In this document: one piece after another, positions 50,782-61,583 of the stretch
Numbering within the stretch: position 1 is the first letter of the stretch
Layout: every line of letters begins with the position of its first letter
The notes under the pieces: model-generated
What the model was told of the DNA's origin: nothing
The model's database searches: none
What the model saw: only the letters and a program-made list of their open reading frames with translations
NCBI RefSeq assembly: GCF_003131185.1
Contig: NZ_QFFU01000003.1
Span: 62,001 to 126,000, forward strand
DNA: 64,000 nt
Direction of reading: 5' to 3'
DNA from: Pseudomonas ovata
Lineage (GTDB): Bacteria > Pseudomonadota > Gammaproteobacteria > Pseudomonadales > Pseudomonadaceae
Made by a program: the position numbers and the translations under genes

Positions 50782-51134
50782 TCCTGAGACTCCGTCGTAA
50801 ACAATCGGGTGGCAGATTGAGCAAAGCGCTCAATATACGAAGAGGCAGCGAGCGTGCGGTGCCAAGGGCTGGAACTTGAAAACCGGGCATCGCGGATGGG
50901 CGGGCATTCTAGCGGCAGGTGGCCAGCCAATAGTTCTTCAATGCGACAACTAATTACAGATGCCGCCTCATATCACACAGGCGCTATTGACAACGCCCCG
51001 CAAGCCTGAACACACAGCGCAGTATTCAAACCCGCCCGGCAAAAAGCGCGCCCATTATTGGCAATGCCTTGGCATACGGCAAGTCTGCGGGGTGATCGTT
51101 CATCGATCCATCGACCTTTATCATCAAGCCCATG
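50782..51134. other. Regulatory region upstream of aotJ
   Basis: About 350 bases without a gene between aotJ and the acsA terminator. It holds the aot promoter and the ArgR-like operator at 50933-50970. The rest shows nothing I can name. Confidence 0.5.
50933..50970 (-). promoter_or_regulatory. ArgR-like operator upstream of aotJ
   Basis: On the minus strand TGAGGC-N9-AA-N5-TGTCGC-N8-A. It shares the layout of the astC operator, including a GTAA before the five-base spacer. The TGTCGC half (complement of 50943-50948) is exact. Confidence 0.6.
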
Positions 51135-51169
51135 AAAAACGCCCCGTACGGCAAGGCCGGACGGGGCGT
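51135..51169 (-). terminator. Rho-independent terminator of acsA
   Basis: On the minus strand ACGCCCCGT/ACGGGGCGT, a 9-bp stem, is followed by TTTTT. It lies 18 bases after the acsA stop codon. Confidence 0.88.
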
Positions 51170-51186
51170 GATCAGACCAGCAAGCC

Positions 51187-53142
<1,956 letters not shown>

Positions 53143-53444
53143 CTTGGTTACCTCGGTGAATAGTTGTTGTTGTATGCCTGTGTTTTATCCCGCCACAGAG
53201 TGTGGGGCCATTCGACGATGGTCTTACCGTACACCCCGCGCACCGTAACAGCGCCAGGCCAGGGACGTTTGCAGCATTGTTGCAGTTTTGCCAAAAACGC
53301 TTATCAGTCTGGCACCTGTATCCCGGATTGCCACCTCCCTAGAATGGACCTCGCCAACCGGCAACCCCCCACGCAGACAGGCTGAACCCATCGATCCGGA
53401 CACGGATCGATGCGGCCTCTCTCGCACTCGATAAAGGTCCCTAC
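53143..53444. other. Divergent intergenic region acsA / DUF2790 gene
   Basis: About 300 bases containing both promoters and the perfect stem-loop at 53389-53412. No gene seen. A search by eye for a sigma-54 -24/-12 pair near TGGCACCTG (53310) gave the wrong spacing. Confidence 0.5.
53389..53412. promoter_or_regulatory. Perfect 10-bp inverted repeat in the leader of the DUF2790 gene
   Basis: CATCGATCCG-GACA-CGGATCGATG lies 33 bases before the start codon at 53445. It has no T-run, so it is not a terminator. It could be an operator for a dimeric regulator or a leader hairpin. Confidence 0.5.
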
Positions 53445-53726
53445 ATGAAACGCTCACTCTGGGTTTTGGCACTTTGCGGTTTCAGCCTGCAGGTACTGGC
53501 TGATCAAGCTTCGACCGAAACAGTCAACCAGACCGACCCCGTTGCCGTCGATACCGTCGAAACCTACACCTACGATTCGCACCCGGATATTTCGCGGGTC
53601 ATCTCCATCAGCCCGACGCCGAATGTCTGTGGGGTCGTGCCAGCGCGCATGACTTATGAAGACTCCCATGGGCAGCGGCATGTGATGCGCTATCAGGTCA
53701 TGGCCAACGGCTGCGGCAACAGCTGA
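53445..53726 (+). CDS. Small periplasmic DUF2790 protein
   Basis: A 93-residue exported protein. The signal peptide (about 1-19) ends LQVLA. The C-terminal half has the DUF2790 pattern [44 protein letters not shown], with two cysteines that may form a disulfide. AAAGG precedes the ATG. Pseudomonads carry several paralogues of unknown role, some responding to metals in published work. Ended by the hairpin at 53757. Confidence 0.85.
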   Translation: MKRSLWVLALCGFSLQVLADQASTETVNQTDPVAVDTVETYTYDSHPDISRVISISPTPNVCGVVPARMTYEDSHGQRHVMRYQVMANGCGNS

Positions 53727-53756
53727 CCTGTAGCCGGCCTGTAGACAACAACAAGA

Positions 53757-53791
53757 AAACGCCTCCCGGGCATGCCCGGCGAGGCGCTTTT
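53757..53791 (+). terminator. Rho-independent terminator of the DUF2790 gene
   Basis: CGCCTC...GAGGCG with inner CCGGG/CCCGG arms, A-run before and TTTT after. Confidence 0.82.
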
Positions 53792-53860
53792 GTCTGGCAG
53801 CGACAAGGGTCTGGCGTGCGCTATGGTGTAATCATCGTTTTCTTGCCCAGGACTGCCACC

Positions 53861-54217
53861 ATGACCGACCTGCACCAGCAAACCTGCCAACCCTGCCACG
53901 CCAATGCCCGGCCTGTGGAGGACAAGGACCTGCCAGCCTTGCTGGTGCAACTGCCCGACTGGCAGCTCGAAACCCGTGATGGCGTCAAGCAGTTGGAAAA
54001 GGCCTACGCCTTCAAGGATTTTGCCAGCGCACTGGCGTTTACCAACACGATGGGCGCCCTGGCCGAAGAACAGGACCACCACCCGGCCCTGCTCACCGAG
54101 TGGGGCCGGGTCACCGTCACCTGGTGGACGCATGCGATCAACGGCCTGCACAGCAATGACTTCATTCTCGCAGCCCGTACCGAAGCCCTTGCCCAACACG
54201 CTCCGGGCCGTAAATGA
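53861..54217 (+). CDS. phhB: Pterin-4a-carbinolamine dehydratase
   Basis: A 118-residue PCD/DCoH enzyme that recycles the pterin cofactor of phenylalanine hydroxylase. The active-site motif [23 protein letters not shown] (about 68-90) holds the two adjacent His and the Trp. ATG at 53861. In many pseudomonads phhB follows phhA, but here no hydroxylase gene is adjacent, so it may be a stand-alone copy. Confidence 0.93.
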   Translation: MTDLHQQTCQPCHANARPVEDKDLPALLVQLPDWQLETRDGVKQLEKAYAFKDFASALAFTNTMGALAEEQDHHPALLTEWGRVTVTWWTHAINGLHSNDFILAARTEALAQHAPGRK

Positions 54218-54372
54218 GCCCTCTTTCCCGAGGGTCGCACAGACCGTCAAAAGCCGCTTTTGTTGCATCAAGGGCAAATTAAAAGTCTGATTGTCATCTT
54301 CACTGCGTTATCCTGACGCCGCTTTATTCAAGCACGGTTCAACCTGCAACCCCCTTGAGAGGAGTGATGACG

Positions 54373-54516
54373 ATGCACGAAATACCCAACTTCCCCTTCA
54401 CAGGCCCCCAGGAACCTTCGCAGTCCGTTCTGGCTCGACAAGAGCTCGGACATGCGGCTGATATCAAAGCGACAACCCCGGCTGAAGACAGCCAACAGGC
54501 CTTGAGCGAAGACTGA
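54373..54516 (+). CDS. Very small hypothetical ORF (47 residues)
   Basis: MHEIPNFPFTGPQEPSQSVL begins a 47-codon ORF with a strong GAGAGGAG ribosome-binding site eight bases upstream and a TGA at 54514-54516. The peptide is polar and acidic at the end (AEDSQQALSED), with no hydrophobic segment. I do not recognise it. The good ribosome-binding site is the main argument that it is translated. Confidence 0.45.
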   Translation: MHEIPNFPFTGPQEPSQSVLARQELGHAADIKATTPAEDSQQALSED

Positions 54517-54627
54517 ACCACGCAAAAGGCCAACCACAGGCGTATCGAAAACGGTCTGCACTGTTTTCCGTACGCCTGTCATGCCTTGGTGTTCGCGCAT
54601 CAGGCCCGCCGCCAAAGAAGTGCCCTC

Positions 54628-54807
54628 ATGAATGATTTCAAGCCTGAACAAGCCGACGTGTTGATCGGCACCGCAGAAAAAATGATCGACCTCTGGACCC
54701 GCCTGACCCCGGAAAATCAGGAGGCACTGCTGGCACGCTTCGGCACCCAGGAAAACGCCCTGGCCGCGCTGGTGACCACGCATTTGCTGACGGCTGCCAA
54801 TAGCTGA
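54628..54807 (+). CDS. Small hypothetical protein (59 residues)
   Basis: MNDFKPEQADVLIGTAEKMI begins a helical-looking peptide (TPENQEALLARFGTQENALAALVTTHLLTAANS) with regular hydrophobic spacing. The ribosome-binding site is weak (AAAGAAG). The frame opens at 54586, but the first 14 residues look spurious. Not recognised. It lies 111 bases after another small ORF. Confidence 0.5.
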   Translation: MNDFKPEQADVLIGTAEKMIDLWTRLTPENQEALLARFGTQENALAALVTTHLLTAANS

Positions 54808-54870
54808 TATGGGGACTGGCCAGCGCCTGCTTCCCGGTTGAAGCGGATCGCCGCCCGGCCAGCCCTGCGT
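54808..54870. repeat. REP-like palindrome
   Basis: GGGGACTGGCCAGCGCCTGC followed by CGGTTGAAGCGGATCGCCGCCCGGCCAGCCC gives CTGGCC/GGCCAG arms and resembles the second REP class seen at 18181. A weak element of the same general kind. Confidence 0.35.
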
Positions 54871-54972
54871 GCGGCTGCATTCATACAAAACGATGGTGCA
54901 TTACCTGTACCGCGCATCACCCGCTATGATGAACGCCGATCGTAAGCTTGCTAATGTTCTGGCGCCCTTCTG

Positions 54973-56175
54973 ATGACCTCATTCGAAAAAACCTCGGCCC
55001 CCACCCAGATGCAGGTCACCCGGCAGGTCGTGTCTGTGGTGCTGTTCACCTTTATCGGCTACCTGAACATCGGTATTCCGCTGGCTGTACTGCCCGGTTA
55101 CGTGCACAGCGACCTGGGCTTCGGTGCGGTCACGGCCGGGCTGGTGATCAGCGTGCAGTACCTGGCCACGCTGCTCAGCCGGCCCTGGGCCAGCAAGGTG
55201 ATCGACAACCTGGGCTGCAAGAAATCGGTGCAATACGGTTTGCTCGGCTGTGGCTTGAGCGGCGTATTCATGCTGCTGGCGGTGCTGTTGCAGGGTTGGC
55301 CCATGGCCAGCCTGATCAGCCTGCTGCTGGGTCGAGTGCTGCTGGGCAGCGCGGAAAGCCTGGTGGGTTCGGGCGCAATTGGCTGGGGCATCGGCCGGGT
55401 CGGCGCGCAGCACACCGCCAAGGTGATTTCCTGGAACGGCATCGCCAGCTATGGCGCCCTGGCCGTCGGTGCGCCACTGGGGTTCTGGCTGGTGGGCACC
55501 TTCGGCCTGGCCAGCATGGGCATCGGCATTATCCTGCTGGGTGTGGTTGGTCAGCTGCTGGCCTGGAAACGCGCACCGGTGCCCATCGTTGTCGGCGAGC
55601 GCCTGCCATTCATGCACGTACTGGGACGCGTCTTCCCACACGGCATGGGCCTGGCGCTGGGCTCGATCGGCTTTGGCACCATTGCCACCTTCATCACCCT
55701 GTACTACGCCAGCAATCACTGGCCCAATGCGGCCTTGTGCCTGAGCCTGTTCGGCGGCTGCTTCATCATTGCCCGCTTGCTGTTCGGCAACTTCATCAAC
55801 CGCCTGGGGGGCTTTCGCGTGGCGATCGTCTGCCTGGGCGTCGAGACCCTGGGGCTGTTGCTGCTGTGGCTGGCACAGACGCCGGAGTGGGCACTGGTCG
55901 GCGCGGCGCTGACCGGCTTTGGTTTCTCGCTGGTGTTTCCGGCGCTGGGGGTCGAGGCGGTGAACCTGGTGCCGGCCTCCAGCCGCGGTGCGGCGGTGGG
56001 CGCCTACTCGCTGTTCATCGATCTGTCGCTGGGCATTACCGGGCCACTGGCGGGCGCGGTGGCGGCAGGCTTCGGCTTTGTGTCGATCTTTCTGTTCGCC
56101 GCCGCCGCTTCGCTGGGCGGACTGGCACTGAGTGTCTGGCTATACAGGCGCAGCCGGACACCAGGCATTCAATAA
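54973..56175 (+). CDS. MFS transporter, YfcJ/YhhS family
   Basis: A 400-residue 12-helix carrier. FTIGYLN-type helix 1 ([19 protein letters not shown]), [37 protein letters not shown] (loop 2-3 motif) and [20 protein letters not shown] follow E. coli YfcJ/YhhS closely. Substrate unknown; relatives have been linked to drug or sugar export. The ribosome-binding site is weak. Its last seven bases overlap the convergent arfB. Confidence 0.85.
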   Translation: MTSFEKTSAPTQMQVTRQVVSVVLFTFIGYLNIGIPLAVLPGYVHSDLGFGAVTAGLVISVQYLATLLSRPWASKVIDNLGCKKSVQYGLLGCGLSGVFMLLAVLLQGWPMASLISLLLGRVLLGSAESLVGSGAIGWGIGRVGAQHTAKVISWNGIASYGALAVGAPLGFWLVGTFGLASMGIGIILLGVVGQLLAWKRAPVPIVVGERLPFMHVLGRVFPHGMGLALGSIGFGTIATFITLYYASNHWPNAALCLSLFGGCFIIARLLFGNFINRLGGFRVAIVCLGVETLGLLLLWLAQTPEWALVGAALTGFGFSLVFPALGVEAVNLVPASSRGAAVGAYSLFIDLSLGITGPLAGAVAAGFGFVSIFLFAAAASLGGLALSVWLYRRSRTPGIQ

Positions 56176-56582
56176 TCGATCTTGCCGCGCCCCGCCTTGA
56201 TCGAACCACGCTTGGTCTTGGACTCCAGACGACGCTTCTGCGAACCGAAAGTCGGCTTGGTCGGTCGACGCTTCTTCTCGACCTTGGTGGCATTGATGAT
56301 CAGCTCGGTCAGGCGCAGCAAGGCATCGGCACGGTTCTGCTCCTGAGTGCGGTATTGCTGGGCCTTGATTACGATCACCCCGTCACTGGTGATACGGCTG
56401 TCGCTCAGCGCCAGCAGGCGCTCCTTGTAGAACGGCGGCAACGAAGAGGCCTGGATGTCGAAGCGCAAGTGCATCGCGCTCGACACCTTGTTGACGTTCT
56501 GCCCGCCGGCGCCCTGGGCGCGAATGGCGCTCCACTCGATTTCGCCATCCGGTACGTGCACGTTACTGGAGATGATCAGCAT
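56169..56582 (-). CDS. arfB: Alternative ribosome-rescue factor B
   Basis: A 137-residue peptidyl-tRNA hydrolase (YaeJ). The release-factor motif [21 protein letters not shown] carries the catalytic GGQ. The basic C-terminal tail ([33 protein letters not shown]) enters the empty mRNA channel of stalled ribosomes. ATG at 56582 is the family start; the open frame extends into the aroP2 end without support. It is two bases downstream of the permease gene, so they may share a transcript. Confidence 0.93.
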   Translation of the reverse strand: MLIISSNVHVPDGEIEWSAIRAQGAGGQNVNKVSSAMHLRFDIQASSLPPFYKERLLALSDSRITSDGVIVIKAQQYRTQEQNRADALLRLTELIINATKVEKKRRPTKPTFGSQKRRLESKTKRGSIKAGRGKIDY

Positions 56583-56584
56583 AT

Positions 56585-57970
56585 TCAGGCCTTGCGACGG
56601 GTCTTGAGCCAGTAGAACAGCGCCATTGCCAGCAACCATACCGGAATGGCGAACACCGAAAGGCGAATGCCCGGAATCATCAGCATGATGACCAGGATCA
56701 CCCCGACAAATGCCAGGCACAGGTAATTGCCGAACGGGTACCACAAGGCCTTGAAGGCCGGAACCTGTCCGGTGTGACGCAGGTGCTGGCGAAACTTGAG
56801 GTGCGAGTAACTGATCATTGCCCAGTTGATCACCAGGGTGGCCACCACCAGCGACATCAACAGTTCCAGCGCCTTGCCCGGCATCAGGTAGTTGAGCAGC
56901 ACGGCCACCAGCGTGACCGCCGCCGAGACCAGAATCGCCCGCACCGGCACGCCACGTCGGTCAATGCGCGCCAAGGCACGCGGGGCGTCGCCCTGCTCGG
57001 CCATGCCGACCAGCATGCGGCTGTTGCAGTAGGTGCCGCTGTTGTACACCGACAAGGCAGCGGTCAATACCACGAAATTGAGGATGTGCGCGGCCGTGTC
57101 ACTGCCCAGCATGGAGAACACCTGGACGAAGGGACTGCCGCTGTAGGCATCGCCCGAAGCATTCAGGGTCATGAGCAGGCTGTCCCAGGGCGTCAGCGAC
57201 AGCAACACCACCAGCGCGCCGATATAGAAAATCAGGATGCGGTAGATGACCTGGTTGATCGCCTTGGGGATCACGGTCCTGGGCTGTTCGGCCTCGGCAG
57301 CGGTGAAGCCGAGCATTTCCAGGCCACCGAAGGAAAACATGATGAATGCCAGGGCCATCACCAGACCACCCACGCCATGCGGAAAGAAACCGCCATGCGC
57401 CCACAGGTTGCTGACCGAGGCCTGCGGGCCGCCCTTGCCACTGACCAGCAGGTAGCTGCCCAGGGCAATCATGCCGATGATCGCCACCACTTTGATGATC
57501 GCGAACCAGAACTCGGTCTCGCCGAATACCTTGACGTTGGTCAGGTTAATGGCATTGATCAGCAGGAAGAAGGCGGCGGCGGTGACCCAGGTCGGAATGT
57601 CCGGCCACCAGTAATGCACGTATTTACCGACGGCGGTCAGCTCCGACATGCCCACCAGGATGTACAGCAGCCAGCAGTTCCAGCCCGACAGAAAGCCGGC
57701 AAAGCCGCCCCAGTAACGGTGAGCGAAGTGGCTGAACGAACCGGCCACCGGTTCCTCGACGATCATCTCGCCCAGCTGGCGCATGATCAAAAAGGCAATG
57801 AAACCACACAGCGCATAGCCCAGGATCATCGAGGGGCCGGCCGATTTCAGTACCCCGGCCGAGCCCAGGAACAGTCCGGTACCAATGGCGCCGCCCAGGG
57901 CGATCAACTGGATATGGCGGTTCTTCAGCCCGCGTTTCAGCTCGCCTGGCGGTGAGTCGGTTGCACTCAT
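56585..57970 (-). CDS. aroP2: Aromatic amino-acid permease
   Basis: A 461-residue APC-family permease. [52 protein letters not shown] and [32 protein letters not shown] match the AroP/PheP/ProY group. The order with rluB is as I recall for P. aeruginosa aroP2. Substrate is probably phenylalanine/tyrosine/tryptophan, but proline or other amino acids cannot be excluded. Confidence 0.85.
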   Translation of the reverse strand: MSATDSPPGELKRGLKNRHIQLIALGGAIGTGLFLGSAGVLKSAGPSMILGYALCGFIAFLIMRQLGEMIVEEPVAGSFSHFAHRYWGGFAGFLSGWNCWLLYILVGMSELTAVGKYVHYWWPDIPTWVTAAAFFLLINAINLTNVKVFGETEFWFAIIKVVAIIGMIALGSYLLVSGKGGPQASVSNLWAHGGFFPHGVGGLVMALAFIMFSFGGLEMLGFTAAEAEQPRTVIPKAINQVIYRILIFYIGALVVLLSLTPWDSLLMTLNASGDAYSGSPFVQVFSMLGSDTAAHILNFVVLTAALSVYNSGTYCNSRMLVGMAEQGDAPRALARIDRRGVPVRAILVSAAVTLVAVLLNYLMPGKALELLMSLVVATLVINWAMISYSHLKFRQHLRHTGQVPAFKALWYPFGNYLCLAFVGVILVIMLMIPGIRLSVFAIPVWLLAMALFYWLKTRRKA

Positions 57971-58083
57971 GAAAAGCTACCTGTTCGATGCAATTGAACC
58001 CTGCTGCGTGTGTGACGCGGCATTCGCGACCGTGTTGCCCATCGTGTTCGCGACCGTTGGTCGCTCCTACAGGCCGTGCAAAA

Positions 58084-58111
58084 ACAAACGCCGGTCGAAA
58101 CCGGCGTTTGT
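58084..58111 (-). terminator. Rho-independent terminator of rluB
   Basis: ACAAACGCCGGT/ACCGGCGTTTGT, a 12-bp stem with a 4-base loop, followed on the minus strand by TTTT. It lies 11 bases after the rluB stop. A small REP-type fragment (TTGGTCGCTCCTACAGG) adjoins it at 58055-58071. Confidence 0.85.
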
Positions 58112-58122
58112 TCAGGCAGTCA

Positions 58123-59310
58123 TCACTGCGGCTTGCGGCCTGGACCGCGGCGCGGTGCGTCGGCACCGCCACGCTTGCCGGCGGGCTTTCCGCCTGGCTT
58201 GCCATCCGGGCTGCCCGGACGGGGACGCACGTCCTTGCGCATTTCGCTTGGGCGTTCGGCCACGGTGCTGACGCGTTCACGCTCAGGCGTACGCGGGCTG
58301 CGGGCCGGCTTGTCGCCGATGCGCGGCTTGTCGCTGCTGCCGCGCGTGGCCGGACGGCTACGCTCTTCGCCGGCTGGCTGGCGCGGAGCACGTTCGGCAC
58401 GCTCACCACTGTCCACTGGCGGACGCACGTTACGCACGCGCTCGCCCTTGCCCAGCGGGCGCGACGACTGGCGCTGCAGGCGCTCGAGCTTTTCACGGCT
58501 CTTGGCATTGAGCACCGGCATGGCCACCGGCGTCAGGCCCACTTCGGCGGCGAGGATGTCGACTTCCTGCTGGCTCATTTCGCGCCAGCGGCCCATCGGC
58601 AGGTCGGAGTTGAGGAACACCGGCCCGTAACGCACACGCTTGAGGCGGCTGACCACCAGGCCTTGCGATTCCCACAGACGGCGTACTTCACGGTTGCGAC
58701 CTTCCATCACCACGCAGTGATACCAGTGGTTGAAGCCTTCGCCACCGGGGGCTTTCTTGATGTCGGTGAAGCGGGCCGGACCGTCTTCGAGGATCACGCC
58801 ATTCTTGAGGCGCAGCAGCATGTCGTCGTCGACTTCGCCACGCACACGCACTGCGTATTCGCGGTCCATCTCGTAGGACGGGTGCATCAGGCGGTTGGCC
58901 AGCTCACCGTCAGTGGTGAACATCAGCAAGCCTGTGGTGTTGATGTCCAAGCGGCCAATGTTGACCCAGCGGCCTTCTTTCGGGCGCGGCAGGCGGTCGA
59001 ACACGGTCGGACGGCCTTCAGGGTCGTCGCGGGTGCAGATCTCGCCGTCCGGCTTGTTATACATGATGACCCGGCGCACGTTCTCGCGCGACTCTTCGCG
59101 CTTGACCACCTGGCCGTCGACGCTGATGGCATCGAACAGGTCGACACGCTGGCCGAGGCTGGCGACCGCGCCATTGACCTTGATCCGGCCCTGGCCGATC
59201 CAGGCCTCGACATCGCGACGCGAACCGACACCAATACGCGCCAGGACCTTTTGCAGTTTTTCGCCTGCAGGTTTCTCGGCCTGGTCGTCTTTAACTTCTA
59301 TTTCACTCAT
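58123..59310 (-). CDS. rluB: 23S rRNA pseudouridine synthase B, long basic tail
   Basis: A 395-residue RsuA-family enzyme that modifies U2605 of 23S rRNA. The S4 domain is at about 18-65 (EKLQKVLARIGVGSRRDVEAWIGQGRIKVNG), and the catalytic Asp is in GRLDINTTGLLMFTTDGELANRL. NREVRRLWESQG and VVSRLKRVRYGP close the fold near residue 240. The last ~120 residues are rich in Arg, Pro, Gly and Ser (RPPVDSGERAERAPRQPAGE...), so disordered and basic; E. coli RluB has a shorter tail. It is in the scpA-scpB-rluB neighbourhood. Confidence 0.93.
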   Translation of the reverse strand: MSEIEVKDDQAEKPAGEKLQKVLARIGVGSRRDVEAWIGQGRIKVNGAVASLGQRVDLFDAISVDGQVVKREESRENVRRVIMYNKPDGEICTRDDPEGRPTVFDRLPRPKEGRWVNIGRLDINTTGLLMFTTDGELANRLMHPSYEMDREYAVRVRGEVDDDMLLRLKNGVILEDGPARFTDIKKAPGGEGFNHWYHCVVMEGRNREVRRLWESQGLVVSRLKRVRYGPVFLNSDLPMGRWREMSQQEVDILAAEVGLTPVAMPVLNAKSREKLERLQRQSSRPLGKGERVRNVRPPVDSGERAERAPRQPAGEERSRPATRGSSDKPRIGDKPARSPRTPERERVSTVAERPSEMRKDVRPRPGSPDGKPGGKPAGKRGGADAPRRGPGRKPQ

Positions 59311-59476
59311 CTGGGCACCTCCCGGTGTGTCGAATCAGGGCTCACCGAGGACCGGAAAGACCTGTTGCCCGGCAGGCAGTGTGTGCCGTGCCCGAGCGCA
59401 ATTCAAGAATCATGGCTTGATGAACAGCCAGAGGGGCGCGAATCATACGCGCTTGCGCACGGTTGCGCATCACCGC

Positions 59477-59668
59477 TCATTTCTTTTTCCGCCGACCGGG
59501 GGCCTTGAGCCCGGCCAGGCGCTGTTTGCTGGCGTCGATAACCTCGCGCCGTTCGTCCTTGTCGAGCTTTTTCCAGGCCTTGATTTCCTTCTTGCTGCGG
59601 CCACAGCCCAGGCAGATGTCATCGGTGAACTTGCACAGGCCGGTGCAGGGGCTTTTGCTCGAACTCAT
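59477..59668 (-). CDS. Small DUF1289 zinc-binding-like protein
   Basis: A 63-residue protein with four cysteines in SPCTGLCKFTDDICLGCGRSKKEI, the DUF1289 pattern suggesting a metal site, and a lysine/arginine-rich tail (PGRRKKK). Function unknown. It lies between scpB and rluB on the same strand, 166 bases before rluB. Confidence 0.9.
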   Translation of the reverse strand: MSSSKSPCTGLCKFTDDICLGCGRSKKEIKAWKKLDKDERREVIDASKQRLAGLKAPGRRKKK

Positions 59669-59823
59669 GGTAGGGGCTCATTCAAAACGACTGTTCGCAG
59701 CCTGGGCCACGCTCTTCAGACACACATTGACTTGCTGATTTCACTGACTATCGAATTCGCCGGTTAGTAGGAGATCATCCTGTGTCACTGACACCGCGCT
59801 GTCGCGCCTCAAACATGGACCCG

Positions 59824-59946
59824 GTAGGAGCGCGTTTACCCGCGACCGAGTGCGCAGCGCTCGCAAAATCTCGGAAACGCCACAAATTTACGACTGCGAA
59901 CGTACTCTGTCGCGGTGGCCCGGCATTGCGGCAAGCGCGTTCCTAC
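59824..59946. repeat. REPIN-like element, copy 4, downstream of scpB
   Basis: The ends GTAGGAGCGCGTTTACCCGCGACCG and GGCAAGCGCGTTCCTAC are diverged from the other three copies. The inner segment GCGCAGCGCTCGCAAAATCTCGGAAACGCCACAAATTTACGACTGC is shared in inverted orientation. It ends 45 bases beyond the scpB stop. Confidence 0.78.
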
Positions 59947-59990
59947 CGGGGCTTCAGCGTTACAGCGTGCGACAGGATCATCCGGGTGGA

Positions 59991-60767
59991 TCAGTGCGGT
60001 TCGTCGTCCTTGTATTCGTCACCGGCATCGTCTGCCGGTTCCGCTGGCAGCAAATCGTCGAAGTCGATCTTCAGCCCTTCCTCCATGCTGTCGAGCTCCA
60101 CCAGCAGGCTGCGGAAACTGGTTTCCGCCGCTGGCGCCTCGGGTTCGCCGTCATCGCTCAGGCTGGCGTCGGCCAGGGCCTGCAGGTGCGCCGGCACCGG
60201 TGCGTCCTCGGGATCGAACAGCGGCTCGGGCTCCAGCTCGCGGATGTCCGCCAGCGGCGGCAAGTCCTCAAGCCCCTTGAGGTTGAAGTGATCAAGAAAG
60301 CCTTTGGTGGTGGCAAACATCGCCGGCCGGCCCGGCACGTCGCGGTAACCGACCACCCGGATCCACTCGCGCTCCAGCAGGGTCTTGACGATCTGGCTGT
60401 TGACCGTCACCCCGCGCACGTCTTCGATTTCACCCCGGGTGATGGGCTGGCGGTAGGCGATCAGCGCCAGGGTTTCCAGCATGGCCCGCGAATAGCGCTG
60501 CGGACGCTCTTCCCATAGCCTGCCAACCCAGGGCGCGTAGCGCTCACGAATCTGCAAGCGATAACCCGTGGCGACTTCCTTGAGTTCGAAAGCACGGCCT
60601 TCACACGACTTGGCCAGCACTTGTAGGGCTTTCTTGAACACCGAGGGGCCAGGCCGCTCGGCTTCCTCGAACAGCTCGTACAGGCGCTCCAGCGGTTGCG
60701 GCTTGCCACTGGCCAACAGAAAGGCTTCCAGCAATGGCGCCAGGTCGCGAGGTTCATTGAGGTTCAT
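59991..60767 (-). CDS. scpB: Segregation and condensation protein B
   Basis: A 258-residue winged-helix partner of the SMC-type condensin. EPRDLAPLLEAFLLASGKPQPLERL begins the first wing. ALETLALIAYRQPITRGEIEDVRGVTVNSQIVKTLLEREWIRVVG and ATTKGFLDHFNLKGLEDLPPL are the ScpB core. The acidic C-terminus (GLKIDFDDLLPAEPADDAGDEYKDDE) is longer than in Firmicutes. It starts 12 bases after scpA. Confidence 0.95.
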   Translation of the reverse strand: MNLNEPRDLAPLLEAFLLASGKPQPLERLYELFEEAERPGPSVFKKALQVLAKSCEGRAFELKEVATGYRLQIRERYAPWVGRLWEERPQRYSRAMLETLALIAYRQPITRGEIEDVRGVTVNSQIVKTLLEREWIRVVGYRDVPGRPAMFATTKGFLDHFNLKGLEDLPPLADIRELEPEPLFDPEDAPVPAHLQALADASLSDDGEPEAPAAETSFRSLLVELDSMEEGLKIDFDDLLPAEPADDAGDEYKDDEPH

Positions 60768-60779
60768 GGGGTTCTTGCT

Positions 60780-61583
60780 CTATTGGGCTCGGGCACGCAC
60801 ATGGATGGCGGCAAAGGGTTCGTTCTGCACCAGCTCGACCAGCGATTCCTTGACCAGCTCCAGGACAGCCATGAAAGTCACGACCACGCCCAGACGGCCT
60901 TCATCGGCGCCGTACAGCTCGATGAACGGCACGAAGCCGCCGCCTTTGAGGCGTTCGAGCACATCGCTCATGCGCTCGCGGGTCGACAGGGTTTCGCGGC
61001 TGACCTGGTGGCTTTCGAACATGTCGGCGCGGCGCAGCACCTCGGCCATCGACATCAGCAGCTCTTCGATACTGACGTCCGGCAGCAGCTTGCGGGCCTT
61101 GGCCTCAGGGGCCTCCAGGCGCGGCACATAGGTGTCGCGGCCCACCCGGTTCAAACGGTCGAGGCCCTCGGCGGCGCTCTTGAAACGCTCGTACTCCTGC
61201 AAGCGACGGATCAGTTCGGCACGCGGGTCGTCTTCCTCGGTCTCGATCTCCTGGGAACGCGGCAACAGCATGCGCGACTTGATCTCGGCCAGCATGGCCG
61301 CCATCACCAGGTACTCGGCGGCCAGCTCCAGGCGCACGTTTTTCATCAGCTCGACATAACCCATGTACTGGCGAGTGATTTCCGCGACCGGGATGTCGAG
61401 AATATCGATGTTCTGCTTGCGGATCAGGTACAACAACAGGTCCAGTGGCCCCTCGAAGGCTTCAAGAAACACTTCCAGGGCATCCGGCGGGATGTACAGA
61501 TCCAGCGGCAGCTGGCCGAACGGCTGGCCGTAGACCCGCGCCGGTTGCTGCCCGGTGGCGTCCGGGCTTTCAGCGGCGGTCAT
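60780..61583 (-). CDS. scpA: Segregation and condensation protein A
   Basis: A 267-residue kleisin that bridges SMC heads. LEVFLEAFEGPLDLLLYLIRKQNIDILDIPVAEITRQYMGYVEL and AAEYLVMAAMLAEIKSRMLLP are the N-terminal kleisin domain; the C-terminal winged helix is around FVPFIELYGADEGRLGVVVTFMAVLELVKE. Its ATG overlaps the stop of the upstream YciO/TsaC gene by one base. Confidence 0.95.
   Translation of the reverse strand: MTAAESPDATGQQPARVYGQPFGQLPLDLYIPPDALEVFLEAFEGPLDLLLYLIRKQNIDILDIPVAEITRQYMGYVELMKNVRLELAAEYLVMAAMLAEIKSRMLLPRSQEIETEEDDPRAELIRRLQEYERFKSAAEGLDRLNRVGRDTYVPRLEAPEAKARKLLPDVSIEELLMSMAEVLRRADMFESHQVSRETLSTRERMSDVLERLKGGGFVPFIELYGADEGRLGVVVTFMAVLELVKESLVELVQNEPFAAIHVRARAQ

Noticed and set aside
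53290-53340. Sigma-54 promoter near TGGCAC upstream of the DUF2790 gene
   Set aside because: The distance from TGGCAC to the next TTGC is 12 bases and not the required 5.
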